From: Ignavibacteria bacterium | GTDB lineage: Bacteria > Bacteroidota > Ignavibacteria > Tepidaquicellales > Tepidaquicellaceae | Assembly (NCBI GenBank): GCA_019187405.1 | Contig: JABAQZ010000015.1 | Span: forward strand, 1 to 64,000 | Length of the DNA: 64,000 nt | Direction: 5' to 3' | Part shown: positions 17,159 to 25,553 of the stretch, one piece after another | How positions within the stretch are numbered: position 1 is the first letter of the stretch | Layout: each line of letters starts with the position of its first letter | Translations under genes and position numbers: made by a program | The notes under the pieces: model-generated | What the model saw: only the letters and a program-made list of their open reading frames with translations | Databases searched by the model: none | Told to the model about the DNA's origin: nothing

Positions 17159-18688
17159 TCAATTACGATTATTCAGATAATTTGCGAGTCTCATTTCAAG
17201 AAAATTTTTGAAATCATAATCGTCATAAGAGAAAATTTCATCAAACATATCATCCGATTTTTGTCTGTTGTTTTGTCTGTCATAAATCTTTCCCAGTTCA
17301 AAATAAGCATGAGGTAAAATCCACAATTCGTTATCCGGTTTAATGGAAATGCACTTCTCAAAAAGTTTTACGGCTTTGTCAGATTCATTTTTATAGACAT
17401 GAGTTAATCCGAAATCAAAATAGAATCTAATTTTTTCATCGTTTGATGCATTCATCAGCAGATTTTGCTTTAACGCATCTTCGAATTCCTTAATTGCTTC
17501 ATCCAGTTTCAGCGATTCTCTTAAATTCATTCCGAGAATGTCAGCTCTTTCAATCTCGGTAATTGGGTTTTTCAGTTTTACAGTGGCATATCTGTAAAAA
17601 AACTTTTCTGCTTCACCATCTCTTTCGTTAATGAAGTCGCTTCTGACTTTAGAATAATATTCAAGCGCTTTTGATCTGTTTCCAGCTAGTTCAAATGCCA
17701 CACCGGCAGAGAAAATATGCACATTGAATCTGTCAAAGATGTTCAAATTCTTTATACTTTCTTCATAGAATATTGCAGCTTCGGCAAAATTATTTTCTCT
17801 GAAATTTGCAGTTCCAAGCAGGGCATTTGCTGATTTAACAATTTCTTTTTGAAAAGAAAATTTATTTAGAGAGAGTGCATCTTCGGCAGATTTAATACAT
17901 TCCGAATTATGACCGCTTTGAAGCAGCATACCTGAATACAGAATTTTAAAGACAGGACTTTCTGGGTAGTTATCCGATAATTCTTTTGAAAGCATGAGAG
18001 ATGTATTATCAGAAATTTCTTTTTCTTTAAGCGAAAAAAGACAGAGAAAAACCTTAGAATCCGTAACGGTAAACTTTCCTTTATTCATGGATTTCTTCAG
18101 CATGGACATGCCTTCAAAAATATTCCCATCAAATCCGATAAGTGAAAGCAGCCATTTAAATTTATCGGGTACAAATCCCAGAGCAATCTTATACAAACCG
18201 AGTCCCATGTATGCATCATAATAATCCGGTTTGATTCTGATAAGTTCAGTCAGTATTCTGTAGCCTTCGTTCCCATCAGAGGCAGCTTTCAAGAGACTTT
18301 CATTTAAATTAAGCAGCAGCAGTGATCTATAACTGTGAGAAACTCCTTTGTAATAAAGAGCGTCTGGATTATTTTCATCTTTATCAAGGATATCTTCGGC
18401 TTTTATGATTACATTATCCGAAAGTTCGGTGAATTTTTCGAGCATACTTTTATCACGCGAAGGCAGAGCTTTGTAAAAATACAGCAAGGATTCATAAAAA
18501 TATCCTTTCAGATCAGCCGGATACTTCTTTTGTATTTGTTTGAAAACGGATTCAGCTTCATCAAACTTCAAATCATATACGTAATTCAAACCGATTAAAA
18601 CTTCATCATCAGAATTTGAAAATGCTTTGTCGTTTTGAAAGATAAACAGTAATAAAAAAAGTATAGAAAATTTTTGGATTAATTTCAT
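17159..18688 (-). CDS. Exported TPR-repeat protein, function unknown
   Basis: A 509-residue protein with a signal peptide (residues 1-24) and tetratricopeptide-like helical pairs along its length, for example near 30-65, 155-200 and 390-500 (the last with KAVKLFEKCISIKPDN). No enzyme motif is seen. It is probably periplasmic or outer-membrane associated and a protein-protein interaction scaffold. It lies 60 bp upstream of the DUF2807 gene on the same strand, so the two may be co-transcribed. I do not recognise the family beyond TPR. Confidence 0.85.
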   Translation of the reverse strand: MKLIQKFSILFLLLFIFQNDKAFSNSDDEVLIGLNYVYDLKFDEAESVFKQIQKKYPADLKGYFYESLLYFYKALPSRDKSMLEKFTELSDNVIIKAEDILDKDENNPDALYYKGVSHSYRSLLLLNLNESLLKAASDGNEGYRILTELIRIKPDYYDAYMGLGLYKIALGFVPDKFKWLLSLIGFDGNIFEGMSMLKKSMNKGKFTVTDSKVFLCLFSLKEKEISDNTSLMLSKELSDNYPESPVFKILYSGMLLQSGHNSECIKSAEDALSLNKFSFQKEIVKSANALLGTANFRENNFAEAAIFYEESIKNLNIFDRFNVHIFSAGVAFELAGNRSKALEYYSKVRSDFINERDGEAEKFFYRYATVKLKNPITEIERADILGMNLRESLKLDEAIKEFEDALKQNLLMNASNDEKIRFYFDFGLTHVYKNESDKAVKLFEKCISIKPDNELWILPHAYFELGKIYDRQNNRQKSDDMFDEIFSYDDYDFKNFLEMRLANYLNNRN

Positions 18689-19033
18689 GAATAAGGAAAA
18701 CCTTTGAATTGAATATCGTTTATTGTGAAGGATTTGTTCAGTGAATAATTTTAATTTAAGATTAATTATTTGAAATAAATCAAGTTAACCGTTCATAAAG
18801 TAACTAAGTTTCTTGAAACGAATTGCACAAATTTTCACAAAGTAATTTTTGACAATTAGTGAAATTCGCGCCAATAAATGTTTTTGTGTTAAGAGCAGTC
18901 AACTTGAGCAAAAAAAAATATTTTAGAAATACAGTATTTAATATCAATTAATGCAAAATAGTGCTAAAATTTTGAATAAAAAAAAGTTGACAGATATAAA
19001 AATCTTTATCTTTATTTTAGCTGTCTATGTCTA

Positions 19034-19041
19034 TATATTTG
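19034..19041 (+). promoter_or_regulatory. TATATTTG promoter box ahead of the ABM-like gene
   Basis: A match to the Bacteroidota -7 element TAnnTTTG, ending 23 bp before the ATG at 19065. It lies inside the longer open frame that begins at 18951, so it supports the shorter start. Confidence 0.4.
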
Positions 19042-19064
19042 TGATTATTGAATTTAAATACAAT

Positions 19065-19364
19065 ATGCCGAAAATAATTTTTGAAATAAATTACAACATA
19101 TACCCCGGCAAGAGGGGAGAATATCTCGGTATCATAAACGAGTTAAAAAAGAACATTATGGAAAATCCGGGAAACAATTATTCTGTTTATGAAAACAAAA
19201 AGAACAGTAATAATTTTTCCGAGATATATATATGCAACAATGAAGATGAATTTGATGCGCTTGAAGATAATCAGAGCGAGAAAGTCGTTCAAATTACTCA
19301 AAGGTTGTTTGATGAATTCATTAAAGACAAAAAAGTAGTTTATTCGACGAAATACGAAGTGTAA
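19065..19364 (+). CDS. Small ABM-like (dimeric alpha/beta barrel) protein
   Basis: A 99-residue protein counted from the ATG at 19065. The frame is open back to 18951, but the extra 38 residues are Lys/Ile/Phe-rich, look like translated AT-rich leader, and contain a promoter-like TATATTTG. The body (MPKIIFEINYNIYPGKRGEY, a helix of about 12 residues, then YSVYENKKNSNNFSEIYICN and a second helix) follows the strand-helix-strand-strand-helix-strand order of antibiotic-biosynthesis-monooxygenase-like domains. No catalytic residue can be named. If the long start is right, the protein would have a transmembrane anchor. A strong terminator follows. Confidence 0.65.
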   Translation: MPKIIFEINYNIYPGKRGEYLGIINELKKNIMENPGNNYSVYENKKNSNNFSEIYICNNEDEFDALEDNQSEKVVQITQRLFDEFIKDKKVVYSTKYEV

Positions 19365-19687
19365 CGAAGACTTATTTTTGTTCTTAGATTAATTATATGC
19401 AAAACAGTCTCGAAAGAGACTGTTTTTTTTTAAAAAAAAACTGCACTGAAAAACTCAAAATTAAAATTAAAACATTATTTTTCTTACTAATAGGATATTC
19501 TCATTAATGAAGTTTTTTAAATCATGAATACATGTCAGGCAAATAGAATTTTAATTTGATTTGTGATTTTACGAGTAATAATCACTGCTTCAGGGTTGAA
19601 ATATTATGTTAACTTATTTCATTTCAATGAGAATTTAAATTGAGTAGTTTTATGTTAATTGCTGTATAAAGTAAAATTATTAATTGT
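19365..19687. other. Intergenic region before the PgpH-type gene
   Basis: AT-rich. It holds the terminator at 19401-19431 and presumably the promoter of the downstream gene. No gene or further structure was seen. Confidence 0.5.
19401..19431 (+). terminator. Strong intrinsic terminator with GAAA tetraloop
   Basis: AAAACAGTCTC (19401-19411) pairs perfectly with GAGACTGTTTT (19416-19426) around a GAAA loop and continues into a T run to 19431. The A-rich 5' flank and T run could also let it work on the other strand. Confidence 0.9.
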
Positions 19688-21979
19688 TTGGCTTTGAATT
19701 TATTTAACAAGCAAAATAAAAACTTAAAAACAGATTCCAATTCGGATTTCAAAACCAGCAACTCTGTCAAACTGATGATTGGCGTATTGACTGTTGTTTT
19801 GCTGTATCTGATGCTTCCAAGTTATAAAACGATCGAATCAAGTCATGAAGTCGGGGCAATTTGGTCATCCGAAGATCTTATCGCGCCTTTTTCATTCCCG
19901 ATTTACAAAGACGATAAAGAATATGAACAGGAAAAGAGTGATGTAATGAAGAACATTGCCATAGTCTTTGACAGAAAAAATAAAGCTGAAAATATATATG
20001 ACAGTCTGGAAAATCTTTCCGAATCAATACAAATAATTCTCATCGATGCTGAAGAACTCGAACAAAATAAAAATGGATATGTCAATTCCGAATCGCTTGA
20101 CAGCATTAAGGAAATACTTCCGGTAAAATTTACATTTCCCGAATGGGAATTAATGTATCAGAAATTCAGAAAAAATCAGAAAGAGAATCGGGAAATAACT
20201 ATAAAAGGATTTATTAACTCAATATATCAAACTTTAAAAAAGATCGAAGAACATGATATAATTAATTATGACAAAAAGGAAATATCTTCAAAGAAGATAA
20301 CTATTAAAAAGGAAAATGAAAAACTGCTGGAGGTTATAGATGCCAGCAGTGTTAAAGACAGAAATGAAGCATCATCTGAAATAAAAAGCGCACTGGAATA
20401 CGAACTTAATGATTCACTTCTGAGTTCTGCTGCTTTGAAAATTGCCGAACATTATCTTCAGGCAAACCTGATTTATAATAATGAATTAACAAGTGTAGAA
20501 ATTGAAAACAGAATTCAACAGATTCCCAAAACCATTGGTATTGTCAAAGAAAACGAAAGAATAATCAGCAAGCATGACCCGATTAACAGGTTTACAAAAA
20601 TGAAACTGGATTCTTATAAAAAAGTCAGGCTGGAAAAAATCGGAATGCAGGATATTTTACTGCAGGAAGTTGGGAAGTTATTTACGGTTATAATACTCAT
20701 GATTGTCTTAATAGTTTTTCTGTATTATATCAGACCCGGAATTTATCATGATAATCTAAAACTGCTAATCATTTCATCTCTGCTGATTATAGAAGGATTC
20801 TTTGCATATATCAGCATGAATCTTAATATCAATTTTCCGGTAGAGCTTTTTATTTTTGTTCCCGTAGCATCAATACTACTGACAATTATTTTTGATTCAA
20901 GGCTGTCGTTTTATGTTGTAACGCTGATATGTTTTCTGATTGCGGTGATAAGAGGCGGTGAATTTTCAATTGCGTTTATTTCATTCTGCGGCTCGGTGCT
21001 TGCAATATTCAGTGAAAGAGATATAAAAAACAGATCCCAGATTTTCAGGTCGTTTTTTTTCATACTAGTCGGATACAGTCTCTCGATAATTGCAGTTAAT
21101 CTTGTGAGAGTTGAAGATCTTCAGAAAGTCTGGCAGAAACTTATTTGCGGAGGACTTAATGCAGTTATGTCTCCTATAATTGCATACGGCTTGCTGATTT
21201 TTTATGAAAGAGTATTTAAAATTACTACAGATCTTACATTGCTTGAGTTATCTGATTTTAATCATCCACTGCTTAAGGAGCTATCATCTAAAGCTCCCGG
21301 TACATTTCATCACAGTATTATCATGGGAAACCTTTCGGAAGCTGCTGCAGAATCAATAAATGCTAATCAGATTCTTGCAAGAGTGGGGTGTTATTATCAC
21401 GACATCGGTAAAATATTAAAACCCCAGTTTTTCATTGAAAATCAGCTTGATCAGAATAATAAGCACAATGAATTAAATCCAAGCATGAGTACAAAGATTA
21501 TAATTGCTCACGTTAAAGAGGGAATTGAACTTGCAAAAAAGCATAAACTTCCAAATGAACTCATTGATTTTATTCCCATGCATCACGGAACTACTCTGGT
21601 ATCATTTTTTTATGACAAAGCTAAAAGTACAGCAAGAGAAGAAATATCTGATTATTCTTACAGGTATCCGGGTCCAAAACCTCAAACCAAAGAAACCGGC
21701 ATTGTGATGCTTGCTGATGCCATTGAAGCAAGTACAAGAGTTATTGAAGATCCCACACCTCAAAAACTTGAATTAAGAATTAAGGAAATAATAAGAGCAA
21801 GATTTATGGAAGGCGAGCTCGATGAATGCGATCTCACTTTAAAAGACCTCACCAAAATCAAAGAGAGTTTTCTCAAAATTCTTGTAGGCATACACCATCA
21901 CAGGATAAAGTATCCCGATAAAAACCAGCTTGATCTCGCAAATGAAATCAAACAAAAAGCAGTTTCAAAGAATGAATGA
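19688..21979 (+). CDS. pgpH: PgpH-type 7TM HD-domain phosphodiesterase
   Basis: A 763-residue membrane protein with the 7TMR-HDED / 7TMR-HD / HD layout. TM1 lies at about 29-46, an extracytoplasmic domain at about 50-325, a cluster of transmembrane helices at about 330-510, and a cytosolic HD domain after that. The HD motif is intact: TFHHSIIMGNL and then His571-Asp572 in CYYHDIGKI, followed by HH and D residues (PMHHGTT). The homologous PgpH of Listeria hydrolyses cyclic di-AMP; activity here is inferred from that. It starts at a TTG with no good ATG nearby. The end overlaps the next gene's ATG at 21972 (ATGAATGA). Confidence 0.88.
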   Translation: MALNLFNKQNKNLKTDSNSDFKTSNSVKLMIGVLTVVLLYLMLPSYKTIESSHEVGAIWSSEDLIAPFSFPIYKDDKEYEQEKSDVMKNIAIVFDRKNKAENIYDSLENLSESIQIILIDAEELEQNKNGYVNSESLDSIKEILPVKFTFPEWELMYQKFRKNQKENREITIKGFINSIYQTLKKIEEHDIINYDKKEISSKKITIKKENEKLLEVIDASSVKDRNEASSEIKSALEYELNDSLLSSAALKIAEHYLQANLIYNNELTSVEIENRIQQIPKTIGIVKENERIISKHDPINRFTKMKLDSYKKVRLEKIGMQDILLQEVGKLFTVIILMIVLIVFLYYIRPGIYHDNLKLLIISSLLIIEGFFAYISMNLNINFPVELFIFVPVASILLTIIFDSRLSFYVVTLICFLIAVIRGGEFSIAFISFCGSVLAIFSERDIKNRSQIFRSFFFILVGYSLSIIAVNLVRVEDLQKVWQKLICGGLNAVMSPIIAYGLLIFYERVFKITTDLTLLELSDFNHPLLKELSSKAPGTFHHSIIMGNLSEAAAESINANQILARVGCYYHDIGKILKPQFFIENQLDQNNKHNELNPSMSTKIIIAHVKEGIELAKKHKLPNELIDFIPMHHGTTLVSFFYDKAKSTAREEISDYSYRYPGPKPQTKETGIVMLADAIEASTRVIEDPTPQKLELRIKEIIRARFMEGELDECDLTLKDLTKIKESFLKILVGIHHHRIKYPDKNQLDLANEIKQKAVSKNE

Positions 21980-22886
21980 AGAATTCATGCTTCACAGGAA
22001 ACTCTTCATTAATTATCTTCGGAATGAAAAATCAGTTTCCGAAAATACTATTCAGGCTTATACTTTTGACCTCGATAAGCTTTTTGAATACTTGACCACA
22101 GAAAAATCTGTAGAAAAATTATCTAGTCTAACCGACGAAATGCTGAATGACTTTATAAAAAGTCTATACTTCGTAAAAAATGATATCGTATTTTCTTCAA
22201 AATCAATTGCAAGGATTATTTCAACATTGCGTACTTTTTTTAAATATCTCGATAATGAAAAAGTAATTAGCATCAACCCTGCTGAAAATTTGGAATCGCC
22301 AAAAATTCCGAAGATTCTGCCGGAAGTTTTGTCCGTAGAAGAAATGGAAAAATTACTTGAACTGCCAGACTCAGACAATAAGCTTGGCTTAAGAGATAAG
22401 GCATTGCTTGAAACGATGTATGCATCAGGTTTACGGGTTAGCGAAGTTATTAATCTCGAGATTTCAAATGTATTCTTTAATGATGGATTTGTCAGGATAT
22501 TCGGTAAAGGATCAAAAGAGAGGATTGTTCCCATCGGTAAAACAGCGCTTAAGTATGTTACAAGGTATGTTAAGGAGAGCCGTAATCAATTGAAAAGCAA
22601 AAATTCACAAAATTATCTTTTTCTGAATTTCAGAGGCGGAAAACTTTCAAGAATGGGAATACTTGACATAATAAGGAAATATTCTTCAATGGCAGGTATT
22701 AATAAAAATGTTCATCCGCATACTCTACGACATTCATTTGCAACTCATCTGCTTCAGGGGGGAGCTGATATAAGAATTATTCAGGAAATGCTCGGTCATT
22801 CAGATATTTCTACAACACAGATTTATACACATGTTGACAAAGAGTACCTAATAGAGGTACATAAAACTTTTCATCCGAGGAAATGA
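21972..22886 (+). CDS. xerD: Tyrosine recombinase XerD/XerC-like (second of two)
   Basis: A 304-residue recombinase from the ATG at 21972, which overlaps the stop of the pgpH gene and is therefore preferred to an in-frame ATG at 21930. The N-terminal core-binding domain (NYLRNEKSVSENTIQAYTFD) is followed by catalytic Arg155 (SGLRVSEV), GKGSKER, HTLRHSFATH, LGHSDIS and Tyr285 (QIYTHV). All catalytic residues are present. It resembles the Xer protein at 13767-14702 closely in the C-terminal half. It probably acts with it at dif. A 126-bp heptamer array follows 18 bp after the stop. Confidence 0.9.
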   Translation: MNEEFMLHRKLFINYLRNEKSVSENTIQAYTFDLDKLFEYLTTEKSVEKLSSLTDEMLNDFIKSLYFVKNDIVFSSKSIARIISTLRTFFKYLDNEKVISINPAENLESPKIPKILPEVLSVEEMEKLLELPDSDNKLGLRDKALLETMYASGLRVSEVINLEISNVFFNDGFVRIFGKGSKERIVPIGKTALKYVTRYVKESRNQLKSKNSQNYLFLNFRGGKLSRMGILDIIRKYSSMAGINKNVHPHTLRHSFATHLLQGGADIRIIQEMLGHSDISTTQIYTHVDKEYLIEVHKTFHPRK

Positions 22887-22904
22887 TGTTTTCAATTATC
22901 AATG

Positions 22905-23030
22905 TTCAATGTTCGATGTTCGATGTTCGATGTTCAATGTTCGATGTTCAATGTTTGATGATCAATGTTCGATGATCTATGTTCGATGTTCAATGTTCGA
23001 TGTTCAATGTTCAATGTTCAATGTTCGATG
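22905..23030. repeat. Heptanucleotide array TTCRATG, 18 units
   Basis: Eighteen 7-bp units without a single indel (18 x 7 = 126 bp). Nearly all are TTCAATG or TTCGATG; three are diverged (TTTGATG, ATCAATG, ATCTATG). It lies just after xerD. The period is not a multiple of three and no open frame uses it. The rest of the gap up to 23190 is plain AT-rich sequence. Confidence 0.95.
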
Positions 23031-23190
23031 TAGAATTTGTGTTGTATTGTTTTAGATTCGCTATTGTGGCGGAATTTTCTATAGAAGATTGACTTGGGAA
23101 GCTGAAATTAAGTTAAATTGAAATGCTGACTTAAAATACTTATATTTATAGCAATTAACAAATCTTAATAAACTTAATTAATTTTAAGAA

Positions 23191-24129
23191 ATGATTTATT
23201 ACAAGAATATTTTATTTTTAATTGTAACTCTTTTATTGGCAGGCGGAGCATTTTATCAAAGCGGATGTGCATCTGCAGAGTCGACTACTGGAAAACTTGC
23301 ATTTCAGCAGCAGGATTACATCAAAGCAGAAGCAGAACTTAAAAAAGGACTCGCAATTGATAATAAAGATGCAGAAGGCTGGTATATGCTCGGTTATTCC
23401 CAGGTTGAGCTTGGAAAGCTCGATGAAGCAAAAGAATCCTTTGGTAAAAGTTTATCCATATCAAATGCGTATTCAGATGCAATGAAATCATACTGGGTTG
23501 AAAAGTTTAATGCCGGAGCAAGGGAATTTCAAAACGGCATTGCTGCAGAAGAAAAAAAGGATAAAGCAGGAGCTAAAACTCATTATGAGGATGCTTTAAA
23601 ATATTTCACTGCTTCATCGGTAATAATGCCGGACAGTTTAAGATCTTTAAGTGCAATTGGTGAATCATATCTTGCACTTGGGATGCAGGATAAAGCAGTT
23701 GAAACATTCAAGGGAATTGCAGCAAAATCAAATAATCCAAAAGACGCTGAACGGGTTGCACAGGTATTGTTTGAATCAGGATTAAACATGATGTCTATGC
23801 AAAACTTCGAATCTGCCGAAAGAATGTTTAATGCAATTCTTAACATTCCTACTTTACAGAAGAATAATGTATATTATGAAACATCCGCATATAATCAAGC
23901 TCTTGCGCTCGCAAAAATTGGCGAAGGCATGAGAAGCAAGGATGAAAACAGTGATTACAAAGCTAAGTTTGCAGAGTCGTTAAACTTACTGAAACCTTTG
24001 ACGCAAAATCTTACTTCGAAAGAGCTGGAACCAAAGATTTGGGAACTTCTGGTATCTGTTTATGCAAGTTTGGGAATGAATGACGAAGCTCAGGATGCTT
24101 TGAAGAAAAAAGAATCATTCAAAAAGTAA
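23191..24129 (+). CDS. TPR-repeat lipoprotein
   Basis: A 312-residue protein with an N-terminal hydrophobic segment and a lipobox-like FYQSGC at about residues 23-28, so probably a lipoprotein. TPR pairs follow: TGKLAFQQQDYIKAEAELKK, then AEGWYMLGYSQVELGKLDEA, then further helices to the end. Function is unknown; such proteins scaffold envelope complexes. It is 12 bp upstream of the sppA gene and likely co-transcribed, which suggests an envelope-related role. Confidence 0.85.
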   Translation: MIYYKNILFLIVTLLLAGGAFYQSGCASAESTTGKLAFQQQDYIKAEAELKKGLAIDNKDAEGWYMLGYSQVELGKLDEAKESFGKSLSISNAYSDAMKSYWVEKFNAGAREFQNGIAAEEKKDKAGAKTHYEDALKYFTASSVIMPDSLRSLSAIGESYLALGMQDKAVETFKGIAAKSNNPKDAERVAQVLFESGLNMMSMQNFESAERMFNAILNIPTLQKNNVYYETSAYNQALALAKIGEGMRSKDENSDYKAKFAESLNLLKPLTQNLTSKELEPKIWELLVSVYASLGMNDEAQDALKKKESFKK

Positions 24130-24141
24130 ACAAAAATCACT

Positions 24142-25071
24142 GTGCAATCTAATTCTGGCCGCTGGTTTTGGGGAATATTTATTTCATTACTGATACTTGC
24201 AGTAATATTTACGGGGATCAGTTTTCTGTTTATGGCAAAGCTTGTAACTGAAAAAGGAAGATATTACGAAACTTCAGGAAGCGGCAGCGGAAAAATTGCA
24301 GTAGTAGATTTAAATTTTACCATTTTTACTTCTGAGCCGATAGTTAGACAGTTTAAGAAATTCGGAGAAGATAAATCGATAAAAGCAATCATACTTCATG
24401 TCAATTCTCCCGGAGGAGGCGTAGCTGCTTCACAGGAAATGTATGAAGCAATTAAGAAAGTCAGAGACAGCGGCAAGCCGGTAATTACTTCGGTTGCTTC
24501 ACTTGGAGCCAGCGGAGCTTATTATGCAGCATGCGGAGGAAACATAATTGTAGCAAATCAGGGATCGCTTGTCGGAAGTATAGGCGTGATTATGAATCTG
24601 ATGAATTTCAGGGAAATGGCTGAAAAGCTTGGTATATCAGAGACAATAATAAAGAGCGGTGAGCTAAAGGATGCCGGGAATCCTCTTAAAGAATTAAGTG
24701 AAAATGACAGAAAGTATTTTCAAGACATAGTGGATAATTCATACAGCCAGTTTCTGAAAGTAGTATCGGACAACAGAAAAATCGAAATTGAAAAGCTCAA
24801 AGAATATGCTAACGGGAGAGTATTTACCGGTTTGCAGGCAAAGGAAATCGGACTGATAGATTCGATCGGAACTTTTGAAGATGCCTTGAGAATTGCCGGT
24901 AACATGGCAGGAATTGAAGGCGAACCTTCAATAATAAGAGAAAAGGAAAGAAGGAATCTGATTGAAAGAATACTGGATACTTTTTCTGATAATAATTTGA
25001 AATCAATAAAAGATGATTTCAAAAATGAATTTCTTGATCAGCCGATTCTTCAGTACAGATTTGTATATTAA
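24142..25071 (+). CDS. sppA: Signal peptide peptidase SppA (S49)
   Basis: A 309-residue membrane-bound serine protease with a GTG start and one N-terminal transmembrane segment (about 9-31). It is the short bacterial SppA type, 36K-like. The catalytic dyad is visible: Ser124 in SLGASGAYYAA and Lys176 in KSGELKDAG, 52 residues apart as in Bacillus SppA. It degrades leftover signal peptides in or near the inner membrane. It sits between the TPR lipoprotein gene and the HU-family gene. Confidence 0.94.
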   Translation: MQSNSGRWFWGIFISLLILAVIFTGISFLFMAKLVTEKGRYYETSGSGSGKIAVVDLNFTIFTSEPIVRQFKKFGEDKSIKAIILHVNSPGGGVAASQEMYEAIKKVRDSGKPVITSVASLGASGAYYAACGGNIIVANQGSLVGSIGVIMNLMNFREMAEKLGISETIIKSGELKDAGNPLKELSENDRKYFQDIVDNSYSQFLKVVSDNRKIEIEKLKEYANGRVFTGLQAKEIGLIDSIGTFEDALRIAGNMAGIEGEPSIIREKERRNLIERILDTFSDNNLKSIKDDFKNEFLDQPILQYRFVY

Positions 25072-25087
25072 ATTTAAAATATAAAAT

Positions 25088-25381
25088 ATGACTAGAGCAA
25101 AAATCGCTTCGGTAATATCGGAAGCAACAGGATTAAGTAAAAAAGAAACAGAAATTGTTGTGGAAGGTTTTATTCGCTGCGTAATAGATTCGTTGAAAAG
25201 AAATGAAACAGTGGAGATTAGAGGATTTGGTACTTTTAAAAACAACATTAAACATCCCAGGATAGCAAGAAATCCAAAAACGGGAGAGAAAATATCACTG
25301 GGAAGAAGATACATTCCAATGTTTAAGGTTTCAAAGGAATTTAAAAAAGCAGTTCAGGACGAACTGACAGGAAAAAAATAA
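25088..25381 (+). CDS. HU/IHF-family DNA-binding protein
   Basis: A 97-residue histone-like protein. The helical N-terminus (MTRAKIASVISEATGLSKKE) is followed by the beta-arm with GFGTFKNNIKHPRIARNPKT, where the conserved Pro-containing arm inserts into the minor groove, and by a basic C-terminal tail. It is probably HU-like and cytosolic, acting as a homodimer. HU and IHF subunits cannot be told apart with certainty here. It lies 16 bp after sppA. Confidence 0.93.
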   Translation: MTRAKIASVISEATGLSKKETEIVVEGFIRCVIDSLKRNETVEIRGFGTFKNNIKHPRIARNPKTGEKISLGRRYIPMFKVSKEFKKAVQDELTGKK

Positions 25382-25425
25382 TTTTTTAATAATTAATCAT
25401 TTAAAAGAAAGGAATAAAAAGATAA

Positions 25426-25521
25426 ATGCCCTGCGGTAAAAAGAGAAAAAGACATAAGATGGCTACTCATAAAAGGAAAAAGAGATTAAGAAAGAACAGA
25501 CATAAAAAGAAAATAAGATAA
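25426..25521 (+). CDS. AURKAIP1/COX24-type tiny basic ribosome-associated protein
   Basis: A 31-residue, extremely basic protein, too short for most gene finders. It begins MPCGKKRKRHKMATHKRKK and ends in RHKKKIR. This is the pattern of the AURKAIP1/COX24 (DUF1713) proteins conserved in Bacteroidota, relatives of a mitochondrial ribosome protein, thought to be part of the ribosome. The gene lies 44 bp after the HU-family gene and is followed directly by a bidirectional terminator. Confidence rests on the strong similarity of the sequence to known members as I remember them. Confidence 0.85.
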   Translation: MPCGKKRKRHKMATHKRKKRLRKNRHKKKIR

Positions 25522-25530
25522 ATAAGTTTC

Positions 25531-25553
25531 AGCCGCCTTCACGGCGGCTTTCT
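25531..25553. terminator. Bidirectional terminator between the tiny basic gene and gltX
   Basis: AGCCGCC (25531-25537) pairs with GGCGGCT (25543-25549), with T-rich sequence on the 3' side. It lies between two convergent genes (the end of the 31-residue gene and the stop of gltX), so it may serve both strands. Confidence 0.75.

Noticed and set aside
18951-19064. N-terminal membrane anchor of the ABM-like protein
   Set aside because: The extension is AT-driven and contains a promoter-like TATATTTG, so the ATG at 19065 is the better start.
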